The translations under genes and the position numbers were made by a program. From NCBI GenBank assembly GCA_033557675.1, contig JAWQRM010000423.1, positions 1-22,849 on the forward strand: a DNA stretch of 22,849 nt, given 5' to 3'. This DNA is from Coptodactyla brooksi. Lineage: Eukaryota; Arthropoda; Insecta; Coleoptera; Scarabaeidae. The notes beneath the pieces are model-generated. The model saw only the letters and a list, made by a program, of their open reading frames with translations. It was not told the DNA's origin and searched no databases. Of this stretch, positions 9,135-19,216 are shown piece by piece. Numbering within the stretch: the stretch's first letter is position 1; each line of letters starts with the position of its first letter.

Positions 9135-10462
9135 GTAAAAAAAAACATGTACAGTTCGATCAAGCTCACAAAATCCTTGACAAAACATCAGTGCGGTAAA
9201 TTTCATAGTTTACACTGAGGCTACGTTTATTTTTAAAATGTTCACAAAATGGTACTTGACAAGTAGGTAGTGACCACACTGAATTCAGAATATCTAACAC
9301 TAGTTATAAACTTACTAACACCATTACTTACAAGTTCTGAAATATACACAATTTATTTTGTATTCCTAAAATAGGTTATAAAATTGTTTGTTTATATATC
9401 ACACTGGTTTGCCAATAACACTTATACTAATACTATATATTTTTTTATCATTTTTTGCTCCATTTTTTCCAACACTATTATAACACATGACAGAAAAAGT
9501 AATTCTAAAGCAACAAGTGTACGTAAACATAAGCCTAGAAGGCCTTAGTTTCTGAAATACACATTGGTAAAGTTGATTTATTAAATGTAACTCATTTGTA
9601 AGATTTGTTTACAAATGGACTTGAAGGATGTCTTGATGAACGTTTTGAGTAACTTCTTTTGCCTTATGTTAATATATTCACACTTTGACAGCATGAAATC
9701 AAATGAGTCCTTATTCAAAATTAAACCCTCATACAACTTTTATATTTAGTTGTGACGGGTATTATTTTATGGCAGTAGGGTCTTTGTACAGCCGCATGGA
9801 CTAAGTTTACACCTGTGCTCTAAGCGGTCTTACTAACGCTCTATACACAGCTCGATTCAACAGCCCATAAAGTTTAGGAATTTGTGAAAGTGCTTTTGTA
9901 TACATATCCTACCCACCCATAAGACAAATAAAATTAGGAGAATCGACGGTTTGATCTATCAACCCAGAATCTAACCCCTACAAAAACTGTTAAAAAAAGT
10001 GTATTATGTATGATATACTGCTCATATATTTGAATCATAGTTCTGCAAGTGTTTTTGAGTGTTTCATTTAGAGGGGGTATTCTAGTTTAGGATTTTGAAA
10101 AAATCGATTTGTATTTTTTTATTTGCATTTTTTTAAAGCATACTGTTTCGAAAATTCTGTAATACCTCTTAAATTTACGAATTCCCAAAACTGATAAAGT
10201 TGTAGTGGTTTGAAAGAGGTAGACTGCATTTTGAAAAAAAAAAATGGTACAGTTGGTACAATGGTTTATTATAAGTTATAATAAAATTTATTGTATTTGG
10301 GAATGTTTGAGCAGTATTTAAGAAAAATAACATTAATTAAGAATAATGAATTTAGTTAATTTATGAGCATGAATGTATAAATGTAATGCTTGAATTGAGC
10401 ATTGTTTTCATTTTCTTTATGCCGACTTCTTCGAGCGGAATAAGAAAAATTAATGAGACTAA
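9135..10462 (+). other. CNOT1 intron, first part
   Basis: This is the first part of the 3,652-bp intron 9135-12786 (donor GTAAAA). I find no exon or clear element. A minus-strand peptide near 9780-9950 (SQIPKLYGLLNRAVYRALVR) looks faintly like a transposon product but is too weak to name. Confidence 0.6.
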
Positions 10463-10990
10463 ATGAATTCTGCAAATATTCTGGGAAACTCTGATTCTGT
10501 TAATGAAATGAGAAAGACTGTGTGGACATTTTATAATAAAAGTTCCACAGATGAAAATACTCGGTACACATACTGCCCTTCTGGCTTAAATGGCGGTAAA
10601 CAGAGCCTAATGAAACACTTGATGAGTTTACTCATGGTAATACACCTCTTTCAGATCCAGTTTTAAAAGTTACGATGCCTATTTACGAGAGTTTCACATC
10701 TGAATTTATTAACAATATGATAATGAATCTTTGACTTCTCTAGTTTGGACTTTTGCCTCAAAGCACATCCATTCCGAACTATCAACCGTTGAAATCTACA
10801 ATTTCCTAGCTGTAATCATCTTTAATGAAGGATTCTCGACTGTTTTGAAAGTATTATCTCTCAAGATAATTCACTGATTCTCTGAGAGCGCTGAGCGTTC
10901 GATGCTTCAAACGATGCTAGGACTGGAAACAGAAAAACGATTAGCTGGGCAACAGTTTTTGTGGGAAAGAGGGTTTTTCGTTATGGCAGG
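10463..10990 (+). mobile_element. Mutator-like transposase remnant, C-terminal piece
   Basis: The plus-strand frame at 10463 reads NEMRKTVWTFYNKSSTDENT then RYTYCPSG. After a frameshift it continues PVLKVTMPIYESFTSEF (about 10650-10710). It then reads NESLTSLVWTFASKHIHSEL and STVEIYNFLAVIIFNEGFST (about 10725-10850). This order and these motifs (a CP-G-x-W-C-like motif, PI(Y/F)..L, N.NES.N..(I/V)W, (I/V)IFN(D/E)G) match the C-terminal half of the insect proteins annotated with a Mutator-like transposase domain. Stops and frameshifts show it is dead. Confidence 0.65.
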
Positions 10991-11437
10991 CCTAGTAGAT
11001 TAATAGTAAGTATAATAATTCCATTGTAGTTTTGAAGATTCACATCACGATCAATTTTAGTTTTTCTTCTCATGATTCTTGTTATTTTACCAAAATTTAG
11101 TATAAATGTGCATGCAGATAACAGAGTAAAAAAGTTAATAGTTCCTTGGTAAAAAAGAAATCATCAAAAAGCATACATCCTTGAAAACTCTATGAAAACA
11201 TACTTCAACCAGATGAAAATTTCAACTGTGATTTTGTCCACAGATTTAGAGTCCACAGAAATGTTATATCTGCGATGCCAATAAATCTATCATGATCTCA
11301 AACATAATGAGTGATATATATATGTTTTAAATTTGCGAATCTTTCACTGGGAAATATAAAATTTGAAAATACAATAAACAACTTCTCAAAGTACTGAAAA
11401 GCTGTGGGTCATGCCTAAACGTGCAATGCTATAGAAA

Positions 11438-11930
11438 ATGATGGAAATAGAGAAGTGCATACATCAAATAATGGCATACAGATTTGATACTGGCAAAGTA
11501 CTTGACTTTGACTGCTTATCAAAATTCTGTGCAGGATCTACCCAAAAGACCAATTTTGAGAACCTTCTAAAAATTGCTGTCCATAAAGGAGGTAAAGTTA
11601 AAACAAATGTCACCACTATACCAAAATAGGAAAAAGAATGCTCAATGCACGTTTCGCTAACCAAGATAGCATCATCAGGAGCGATTAAAGATGATTGAGT
11701 CTTTCATCGCTTTCATGAAAGACGAAGCCACAGGTTCGAAACTTCACTCACAAAATAATTAGGGAATAGGGACTCGAATTTTTTTTTACCCCTCTGTTGG
11801 AGGACAAGGATACGGAGTTGGAGTAGCAATCTCAAAGCTTGAATGTGTTGGACATGTGTAAAAATGTGTGGGCACTTGTTTGAAAGATGATTGGTGGAAG
11901 AAACAAATTGACAGATAGAAAAATTGATTA
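11438..11930 (+). mobile_element. Mutator-like transposase remnant, N-terminal/central piece, interrupted by a repeat
   Basis: The frame at 11438 reads MEIEKCIHQIMAYRFDTGKV then LDFDCLSKFCAGSTQKTNF, like the GKVLD...LSK.C motif of Mutator-like transposases. After an interruption, about 11790-11920 gives GVAISKLECVGHV with a stop, then VGTCLK, and in another frame GGRNKLTDRKID. These match the family's KLECVGHVQKR..T.L. and GG.GKLTDK.ID motifs. This section should precede the piece at 10463-10990 in an intact protein, yet here it lies downstream on the same strand. Confidence 0.6.
11600..11757. repeat. MITE/SINE-like repeat, copy 1
   Basis: Shares GTCACCA.TAT.CCAAAAT, CACGTTTCGCTAACCAAG, TAGCATCATCAGGAGCGAT and AGGTTC.AAAC with 16889-17037, in the same order and orientation. 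It sits inside the Mutator-like remnant. The GGTTCGAAAC near its end resembles a tRNA box B, so a SINE origin is also possible. Confidence 0.7.
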
Positions 11931-12786
11931 GCTAAGTTGAGGAAAAACACTACATTTTTGCAGATAAGTATACTTGATATTTAAAGTAAATTTAACAGTC
12001 TCTATCTCAGAAATTGAGCATTCCTGTGCTTAGGTTTGTAGAGACCATTTTTAGAATTACTTTTTATGGAATGTAGTACAGTGCCGCGGAAAATACATTC
12101 TAAAGGAGCATTAATTCTGGTTAGGAAGTCACATAGTTTCCATCAGTTCGCATATTTAGTATATATTTTCTAGGATTTTTGTTAGCTTGGTCTGACAGCC
12201 TTTTTATATTCTTTATAAAAATTTAAAAATTTTAAAATTTGTAAATATTGTTTACAAATTTCAAAGCTGCACATTGTTTAAAGCACATATTTGAATTGTT
12301 AAACTACTAAGAGAGGGAACTAGTAAAACCATTATTATATAGCATTCATCACTTACAAAAAAAAGTTTTGAGCTAATAGAATTACTATTACCATAAGTAA
12401 AGTATCATTTAATAATGTAAATGTTTTCAAAATAGTTGCATTTATAAATAAATTCTCCAAAAATAGTTGTACGCGAGGAATTTCTCCATTTCATCGTTAA
12501 AACATTCATTAAATGTAGATTTTCATTTATACGTTAATTAGATTGAATATGTTTTTGAAAGTGCTTATTTTAAAGTTTAAATATGTAACGTAGGATGCTT
12601 AACTTCACTTCTCAGTTAATACATGTATGCATTTAATTATTTAACTTTTTAAAGAATAGAACTAATATGAAAAACGGATCTTTTTTGATATCCACTATTT
12701 ATTGCAGCTTATTGCGCTAGCAACACCACAAATTGCAATTTATATATTCATGTGTAAATATACTCACTATATACATTATCGTGTAG
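11931..12786 (+). other. CNOT1 intron, last part
   Basis: AT-rich, no gene seen. It ends in acceptor gtgtag at 12786, which has a poor pyrimidine tract but is fixed by the protein alignment. Confidence 0.7.
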
Positions 12787-13213
12787 ACGATACTGTGATG
12801 CAATTGCCCTCACGTATCAAGCGGAAAGGATGCCAGAACAAATCAGGCTGAAGGTTGGTGGAGTTACGCCACAACAAATGGCAGTTTATGAAGAATTTGC
12901 AAGAAACATCCCGGGCTTTTTGCCTATGACCGAACGTGAAACAGCAATGCTTATGGCAAAGCCAATCATGGCCATAGAACCGCAAGGCCATCCTGCAACA
13001 CCATTCCAAGTTGCCCAGCCGACTGGAATTGCTTCTGACGATTTAGCTGCACTTTTTGAGAAACACGCCGTTGAAGTCGAACAGTTTATCCATGCTATTA
13101 GTGCGGCTTCTTCCTTACAAGCAATGGCTACAAATCTCCATTTGTTGAGGGATTACTTGGTAAACGCTATGCATAACAGGGAAGTCAATTGTGCTGCAGC
13201 AATTGTGCAAAAG
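12787..13213 (+). CDS. CNOT1: CNOT1 exon: CNOT9-binding region continued
   Basis: This exon follows the acceptor gtgtag. Its first base completes the Arg codon from 9133-9134, and it then reads RYCDAIALTYQAERMPEQIR, LKVGGVTPQQMAVYEEFARN and IPGFLP, a strongly conserved CNOT1 block. The later part (KPIMAIEPQGHPATP and onward to FEKHAVEVEQFIHAIS) diverges from vertebrates, as this region does in the family. The exon ends at ...AAIVQK with the donor AAG|GTACCA. The coding frame runs on into the intron, so an open-frame search alone would give a false, longer exon. The upstream part, before the internal ATG at 12830, is also coding. Confidence 0.95.
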
Positions 13214-13301
13214 GTACCAAAAAAACTTGTTTTTGCAAAACTTTTCTCGTGTTTGAAATATCTGTTCTGTTTGTTGTTTGTTTCTTCTTTCTTTTTCGTA
13301 G

Positions 13302-13829
13302 TGTGTAGAGGCTCTGCAGGAAAATCTTGTAGCATCAGAGGCAGAACCTGTTATAGCACGTTTCAAAGAAATCATAGTTCGCGTGTTAAAATCTCTCCAA
13401 GATCCAAGAGCATTCGGGCAACAGTGGACGAACAAACAAGTGACCAAGTGTCTCAGTGAGTTCAGGGACGAGTTGAGATTTAACGAACTGGCCGCCGAAG
13501 CCCTGATAAGAAGCGGCTTGGTCAATTTAACTGCCTTTGACGGAGCGCTGGCTCAGGTCATGGAAACAAACAATTACAGGGCCGTCAACATGGCCATATT
13601 GTTGCTGCAAAGTTTGATTATGGATGATAGGACAACCCCGTTGGTTACGGAGAACGACTTCTATCATACCATCGAGGTGTTGATGAAAATCAATAATCAC
13701 ACTAGGCAGCCGTTAGAGGGTTTGTCCAATATAATTGACATGCTGAAGCACCACCAGGATCAAAACTTGTTCTTCAATGAGAGGTCACCAGCCGGACCTA
13801 CAGTCCATATTCATAACGGAATTTTACAG
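13302..13829 (+). CDS. CNOT1: CNOT1 exon: helical connector between CNOT9-binding region and NOT1 C-terminal domain
   Basis: The acceptor tttttcgtag is followed in phase 0 by CVEALQENLVASEAEPVIAR. It continues into VLKSLQDPRAFGQQWTNKQV and then LIRSGLVNLTAFD. These match the CNOT1 stretch that in vertebrates reads ALQDGRAYGSPW and onward. The block YHTIEVLMKINNHTRQPLEG matches the vertebrate FHTIETLMRIN motif. The exon ends at HIHNGILQ with the donor CAG|GTGAGA. The preceding intron is only 88 bp. The first 27 codons are absent from a start-codon-based open frame but are plainly coding. Confidence 0.94.
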
Positions 13830-14555
13830 GTGAGATATATAAGCGACGGATTCTTTGTTGGAGTGTATACTAGCAGTTTTTTTAATACCAAGAAAATTAT
13901 CTTGAAGACTATTAACAGTAAAATTATGTTTTAAATTTTATGCTGTAAATATAATTTGATGGCGCACCTACAATTAGTTTAAATATTTTGTTTTGTGTCT
14001 TTAGAAATTCTAGTTAACCAATTTGAAAACTGCTATAAACGTACTTTCAACCGCTGACTTTAATTGCATCCTATTAAATAAATCTGAACTTTCAAAGAAT
14101 AACTTTAATGAAGAGAAAAATGAAGTATTTAAAAATAAACAAATTATTCACTATGACGATTTACATTTTATACAATGTATTCTCGGTAATCTGCAACAAT
14201 AAAAATCAATACAATTTGGATTGTCAAAAAATGAAGATTAACTTTAAGAACATTACAATGTTTATAACAAAAAAACATTTATTAAGTTATATGTATGTAA
14301 GTAATTGGAAGTCATTGGCCTTGTACGATTGTTCAAGAGTCCTGAACTGAACAATTTCCCAAAAGAAAATTATTTAAAATAAATTTTGAGGAAATCTATG
14401 ATAGGTCAGTTTGTACATTAAATTTAATTAGTGAAAACTTAAGTTTCTGCTGCTTATTTAGGCATCTTGTTTTATAAACTGGTATACACTCCTGGTTCCA
14501 TAAAAGAAATTCAAATTTTTAACCATTTTTAATAAAACTGTTTTAATAAATCTAG
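13830..14555 (+). other. CNOT1 intron
   Basis: A 726-bp intron with donor GTGAGA and acceptor aatctag. The 80-codon frame at 14108-14350 is AT-driven (Lys, Asn, Ile, Met) and I do not accept it as a gene. Confidence 0.8.
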
Positions 14556-16090
14556 GTCCGATCATCGCATTATGAAGATCCTCCTGGATTTGTGGAAAAG
14601 ACAGATTACCTGATTCGCGACTGGATCAACATTTACAATTCACAACCTACCGGTCGCGATTCAACGAAGGCTTTTAGCATGTTCGTACATCAAATGAATG
14701 TGCACGGAATCTTAAAAACGGACGATCTCATAACAAGATTCTTTAGACTTTCGACACAGTTATGTGTGGAGTGCGTATACCGACATATGACAGATCAATC
14801 GCTGACTGGAAATCATCTGCGCGTGAAATGTTATAACACTTTGGACGCCTTTGTGAGATTAGTGGCCTTGTTAGTTAAACACTCTGGGGATTCCTCCAAT
14901 ACGACAACGAAAATTCATTTGCTGAATAAAGTTCTGGGAATCGTAGCGGGATGCTTACTTCAGGATCATGATCAACGAGGTGTAGAATTCCAACAACTAC
15001 CGTACCACAGGATGTTCATAATGTTGTTTTTGGAATTAAACGCGCCCGAACCAGTTTTGGAAACTATCAACTATCATGTCCTGACTGCTTTTTGTCACAC
15101 ATTACACATCTTGAGGCCATCCAAGGCTGCGGGATTTTGTTACGCCTGGTTAGAGTTGGTGTCTCACCGAGTGTTTATGGGTAGAATGTTGGCGGCGACT
15201 CCCCAACAGAAGGGCTGGGCGATGTATGCGCAGCTGTTGATAGACCTCTTCAAGTATCTAGCCCCATTTCTCCGAAATGCCGAACTTGCGAAACCCGTAA
15301 CGATGCTGTACAAGGGAACATTAAGAGTTTTATTGGTTTTATTGCATGATTTCCCAGAGTTTTTGTGCGATTACCATTACGGATTTTGCGATGTCATTCC
15401 ACCAAATTGCATACAAATGAGAAACTTAATCCTGTCCGCGTTCCCCAGGAACATGCGCCTACCCGATCCATTTACGCCAAATCTCAAAGTTGATATCCTC
15501 CAAGAAATCACGTACGGTCCGAGAGTGTTGAGCAATTTCGCCTCGACAATTACTCCCGTTTCATTCAAAAAGGACCTAGACAACTATTTAAAATCTCGAG
15601 CTCCCGTAACGTTCCTGTCGGAACTGCGCAGCAACCTTCAGATCTCACAGGAACCGGGCATGAGATACAACATCCCGTTGATGAACGCTCTGGTCCTGTA
15701 CGTCGGCACCCAAGCCATAACCCACATTCGTGGTAAAAACCTGACGCCGAACATGTCGACGATTGCGCACAGCGCGCACATGGACATTTTCCAGAATTTG
15801 GCCGTCGACTTGGATACGGAAGGGCGCTACCTATTCCTCAATTCGATCGCGAATCAGCTACGTTACCCGAACAGTCACACGCACTACTTCTCTTGTACCT
15901 TATTGTACCTGTTTGCCGAGGCCAACACAGAGGCCATCCAGGAGCAGATCACGCGGGTCCTCCTCGAGCGGTTAATCGTGAACCGTCCGCACCCGTGGGG
16001 CCTGCTCATCACGTTCATCGAGCTAATCAAAAATCCGACGTACAAGTTCTGGTCGCACGAGTTTGTGCACTGCGCTTCTGAAATTGAAAA
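14556..16090 (+). CDS. CNOT1: CNOT1 exon: NOT1 C-terminal (superfamily homology) domain
   Basis: This is the largest exon, about 511 codons, following acceptor aatctag and beginning [20 protein letters not shown]. It carries nearly all of the NOT1 C-terminal domain, which docks the CNOT2-CNOT3 heterodimer in the CCR4-NOT complex. Blocks in order include [115 protein letters not shown] and [20 protein letters not shown]. Conservation with vertebrates is close to residue by residue over long runs. The exon is clearly richer in G and C at its 3' end than the surrounding introns. It ends inside the terminal EIEK motif: the open frame reaches TAA at 16092, but AA|GTAAGT at 16091 is a strong donor, and the split Lys codon is finished in the last exon. 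Confidence 0.97.
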
Positions 16091-16339
16091 GTAAGTATTT
16101 TTTTTAATCTCACGTATTTTAAATGCATCATTGATGAAGTGTCAAGTCCGTCTGAAATATATTTCTGTTATTTGAACATTAAGAAAATAGGGATGATTTG
16201 AACTTTTTAAATAATGGGATATATACATACAATCTTATTCAAAAAACAGTTATTTGGAATCTTACATTATACTGAGTGATTCATGGCAAGGTGTAAAACT
16301 GATCATCGGTTTCTTTTTGAAATTTAGATTTGGAGGGAT

Positions 16340-17570
16340 TTTTGGCAAGGGACTTTCAAGTTTTTACAACAAAATCTTTATCGAACCAAAAAATTGCAAA
16401 AGAAAATTGATAAAGTTTCATGAGCTATACATGTGAGCAAATCGAACAAAATTTTTGCAAAGTTGAAAAAGCATCACAAGTGGTACATGCCAATTGAACT
16501 GAATTATTGTAAAAGTTGATAAGGTTTTAGTTATACCAGCTAATGCAGCTGAAGAGTTCAAAAGTTGAAAAAAGTTTTACGAGCTGTATGAGCTAATCGA
16601 CCTCACTACTGCAAAAGTTAAAAAAAACATTTCATGAGTTTTACGAGCCAGTCAAAACGAATTATTGCAAACTTTGTAAAGTTTCATGAGCTGTAAGAGC
16701 TATTTAAACCACATTTCTGTGCAAGCATTAAAAAGTTTCAGGAGCTCTAAGAGCTAATCAAACTGAATTTTTGCAAACATTGAAAAAGTTTCATGAATTG
16801 CACGAGCCAATTGAAGCGAATTATTGCAAAGTTGATAAGATTTTACGAGTTGTTAAAGTTGAATAATTAAGTTGAAAAAAGTTATAAAGTAAAACGAAGT
16901 CACCATTATGCCAAAATTTGCAGGGAGGATGCTTGACGCACGTTTCGCTAACCAAGTTAGCATCATCAGGAGCGATGAAAGACAACGTAGTGGTGACTTT
17001 GTTACAAAGCCAAAGGTTCTAAACCTTCAACTTTAGTGAAAAAAGTTATGTAAACTGTACAAGCTAGTAAACTCAACAATCGCAAAAGTCAAAAACATTT
17101 CATGAGATCGACAAGCCAATCAAACCGAATTATTGCAAAAGTTGAAAAAGCTTCATGAGGTATATGAGCTAATTGAATCAACTTTTTGCAAAAGCTGAAA
17201 AAGTTTCACGAGTTCTACGAGTCAATCAAACTGAATTTTCGTAAAAGTTGAAAAGTTCCTTGAGTAAGTATGAGCTAATCGAACCGAATATCTCTTATCA
17301 ACTATCTCGATTGACTCATGAAAACCTTCATGAGCTCTAAGAGTCAATGGAATCAAATCATTGTAAAAGTTAATTAGATTTTATGAGTTGCACGAGCTAA
17401 TCGACTCGACTATTGCAAAACTTAAAAATATTTCATATATATAAAAAATAGTTCTACGAGCCAATCGAACTGAACTATTGCAACAGTTGATGAAGTTTCA
17501 TGAGCCGTATGAATGAATCGAATAAAGTTCTACGAGCAAATTGAGTTTGATGAATTGTACGAGCCAATAG
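16340..17570 (+). repeat. Degenerate minisatellite, unit about 53 bp, in the last CNOT1 intron
   Basis: Tandem copies of a unit built from TTTCATGAGCTGTACGAGC, then TAATCGAACTGAATTATTGC, then AAAAGTTGAAAAAG, spaced about 53 bp apart by my count. There are roughly 20 copies, all in the same orientation and widely diverged from one another. The unit length is not a multiple of three and frames close, so coding is unlikely. It is interrupted once by the repeat at 16889-17037. Confidence 0.8.
16889..17037. repeat. MITE/SINE-like repeat, copy 2, inside the minisatellite
   Basis: Related to 11600-11757. AAGTCACCA at the left and TGGTGACTT near 17010 form short inverted ends, and GCTAAC-CAA-GTTAGC makes an internal hairpin. 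The flanks TGAAAAAAGTTAT on both sides may be a target duplication or two neighbouring minisatellite units. Confidence 0.7.
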
Positions 17571-18329
17571 AACTCCTATAACTTATAATAGAGAAAATTG
17601 AAAAAGAGCATTTCAACAACAAAAAATTATTTCTAAGTTAAGAATTTAATTTTGGGATGAATTAATTTTGAGAAAATTTTACCTAAAAATACTTATTTTT
17701 TACAGCCTTTTTTTTTTGCCTTCTGTAGTTTTGTTATTACCAACCAACTAAACATTCACATAAAACAACTGATTTTTTAGTCATGTTATCCAGAGGACTT
17801 ACATCTAAATCTAACTCTTGTAAAATTCATGATTATACCAGCATAATTTTACATTTTACCTATGTACACTAAAAAAAATGTTCAAAAAGCAGTTTTATAG
17901 TATTTTTTAAATTTCCAATTTGCAACAATTCTATACCCACCTGTGAACCGCATAAAAGTATCAAATAAGAATTTAGGCTATTGCGGAATTTAATGTTATT
18001 TATGAGAAAATTGTAGTTTTTTATATTCAATAGCAATGTTTTTGTTGCTAAATGCTTAGAATTTTATCTGCTTTAGAAATATGTTGCTCACCAGTACAGG
18101 GTTAATGCTATTTGAAAAAATTTAAAACATTCTGGTAGTAGTTTTATAAGGACAGATCTGCCGGATATTTTCTTAGATTTAAAAATGTTGAAAATACGTT
18201 GTAATAGAGGTTAGACAAGCCCAACCATTAAAAATAGTAGTTAGACTAACTAAATTAATTCATTATGTCATATAACTTTTGTTGATTTATTCCTTCTTCT
18301 GCCCTTTTTTAAAAAAATTTGTTTTGTAG
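17571..18329 (+). other. CNOT1 last intron, 3' part
   Basis: AT-rich sequence after the minisatellite, ending in acceptor gttttgtag. No gene or element recognised. Confidence 0.7.
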
Positions 18330-18405
18330 GTTATTTGAATCAGTGGCTCGCTCGTGTTTTGTCCAAAAAACTGCAGTACAAGCGGAAGGTGATCTACAAG
18401 AGTGA
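18330..18405 (+). CDS. CNOT1: CNOT1 terminal coding exon
   Basis: After acceptor tttgtag the exon supplies the last base of the Lys codon, then reads LFESVARSCFVQKTAVQAEG DLQE and stops at TGA 18403-18405. It aligns with the vertebrate C-terminus (EIEK-LFQSVAQCC...). Only 24 residues are coded here, after a 2.2-kb intron full of repeats, so automated annotation could easily miss it and end the protein at 16094 instead. Confidence 0.93.
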
Positions 18406-18705
18406 TAGTGTTTATATAGTGATCTAAAAATGATAAAAAATTAATAGCTATGAACAATGATTATTGTTTTACACAATACAATAATATACAATTGGTTTTA
18501 ATGCCTTTTATTTGCTGTAACTGGCTGCTTTCTTTTGGTTGAACCATTTTAGTTTTTTTTTTTAGTTTTTAAGTACCTAGTGTATATTAGTGCAAACCTA
18601 TGTAATATATTTATATTAAGTATTTTTAAGAGATTTGCAACCATATTTGTAATTATATAAATATACAAATTATAGATGTAATAAACGGTTTTCAATGTTT
18701 TGAGC
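18406..18705 (+). other. CNOT1: CNOT1 3' untranslated region (inferred)
   Basis: AT-rich sequence between the CNOT1 stop and its probable cleavage site, with no further reading frame. Its end is inferred from the AATAAA at 18680-18685 plus the usual 10-30 bases. Confidence 0.7.
18680..18685 (+). terminator. CNOT1: CNOT1 poly(A) signal AATAAA
   Basis: A canonical AATAAA about 275 bp past the CNOT1 stop codon, followed by a T-rich and then a TTTTATTTTATTTGTGG stretch that could serve as the downstream element. No other canonical hexamer lies between the stop and this site. Confidence 0.75.
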
Positions 18706-18718
18706 ATAAAAAAGAAGT

Positions 18719-18729
18719 TTTATTTTATT
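18719..18729 (-). terminator. DIS3: DIS3 poly(A) signals (two overlapping AATAAA, minus strand)
   Basis: TTTATT occurs twice, at 18719-18724 and 18724-18729, giving two overlapping AATAAA hexamers on the minus strand about 40-50 bp after the DIS3 stop codon. Cleavage would fall near 18690-18710, in the same few bases where the CNOT1 transcript should end. Confidence 0.75.
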
Positions 18730-18768
18730 TGTGGTCAGCAATTGTAACAAATACAAAAGTATTTTGGT

Positions 18769-19155
18769 TTAGCGTGACGATGGATCTCTCTTCATTTTTC
18801 TCCGTCGTTTCGGTGGACTCGCTTTTAGCTCCTCATTATTCTCTACGGATAAAGGTTGGACACTAAATCCTTCAATAAAAGGTTTTACTAATTGTAGTAC
18901 AAATTTTTCGTGTTGGATATTGTTGGAATCTAAACTTATTCGCACGGTAACTGGATCGAACGAATGGAAAATTATATCTCCACATTTTTGGGTTTGGTCT
19001 TCCTCATTATATTCAAATATACTTAATTTTTCACCCTTCTTCCCAAGATATAGAGTAGATTCTAAACCAAACTTGGGTATTAAAATTTGTAAGGCATTTT
19101 TTCTGACATACAAAACATAGCCTTCTTCATCTTCAATTTTTCCTCGAAAGAATAA
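18769..19155 (-). CDS. DIS3: DIS3 last exon: S1 domain and basic C-terminal tail
   Basis: The exon starts after acceptor tcttgcag and reads LFFRGKIEDEEGYVLYVRKN, then ALQILIPKFGLESTLYLGKK, matching the C-terminal S1 RNA-binding domain of DIS3/Rrp44. The DP-V-V-ISLDSNNIQHEKFVLQL stretch matches the conserved end of the domain. The protein closes with a Lys/Arg-rich tail (PPKRRRKMKRDPSSR), like the basic tail of vertebrate DIS3, which probably helps nuclear import or RNA binding. The stop is TAA at 18771-18769. The frame is open a little way into the preceding intron, but the aligned protein and the acceptor place the true start at 19155. Confidence 0.95.
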   Translation of the reverse strand, partial: LFFRGKIEDEEGYVLYVRKNALQILIPKFGLESTLYLGKKGEKLSIFEYNEEDQTQKCGDIIFHSFDPVTVRISLDSNNIQHEKFVLQLVKPFIEGFSVQPLSVENNEELKASPPKRRRKMKRDPSSR

Positions 19156-19216
19156 CTGCAAGACACAAAAAAAAAACATTTTTCTGGATTATTACGTTAC
19201 CACACAAAAATCTTAC

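Noticed and set aside
9780..9950. Minus-strand peptide resembling a retroelement product
   Set aside because: Too short and interrupted by stops; no catalytic motif is visible.
12776..13009. Minus-strand Cys/His-rich frame of 77 codons
   Set aside because: Antisense of the CNOT1 exon; the Cys/His spacing fits no zinc-binding pattern.
13115..13525. Minus-strand frame of 136 codons
   Set aside because: It runs across two CNOT1 exons and their short intron in antisense; no family match.
14108..14350. 80-codon frame in a CNOT1 intron
   Set aside because: Lys/Asn/Ile-rich as expected from AT-rich DNA, with no motif.
15763..16081. Two overlapping plus-strand frames rich in Arg/Ser and Pro/His
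   Set aside because: They are alternative frames of the GC-richer end of the large CNOT1 exon.
16254..16436. 60-codon frame at the start of the minisatellite
   Set aside because: It is partly made of repeat units whose 53-bp period breaks the frame; no family resemblance.
16340..17570. Minisatellite considered as a CRISPR array or a coding repeat
   Set aside because: The units are contiguous and diverged, without unique spacers, in an animal intron, and no reading frame persists.
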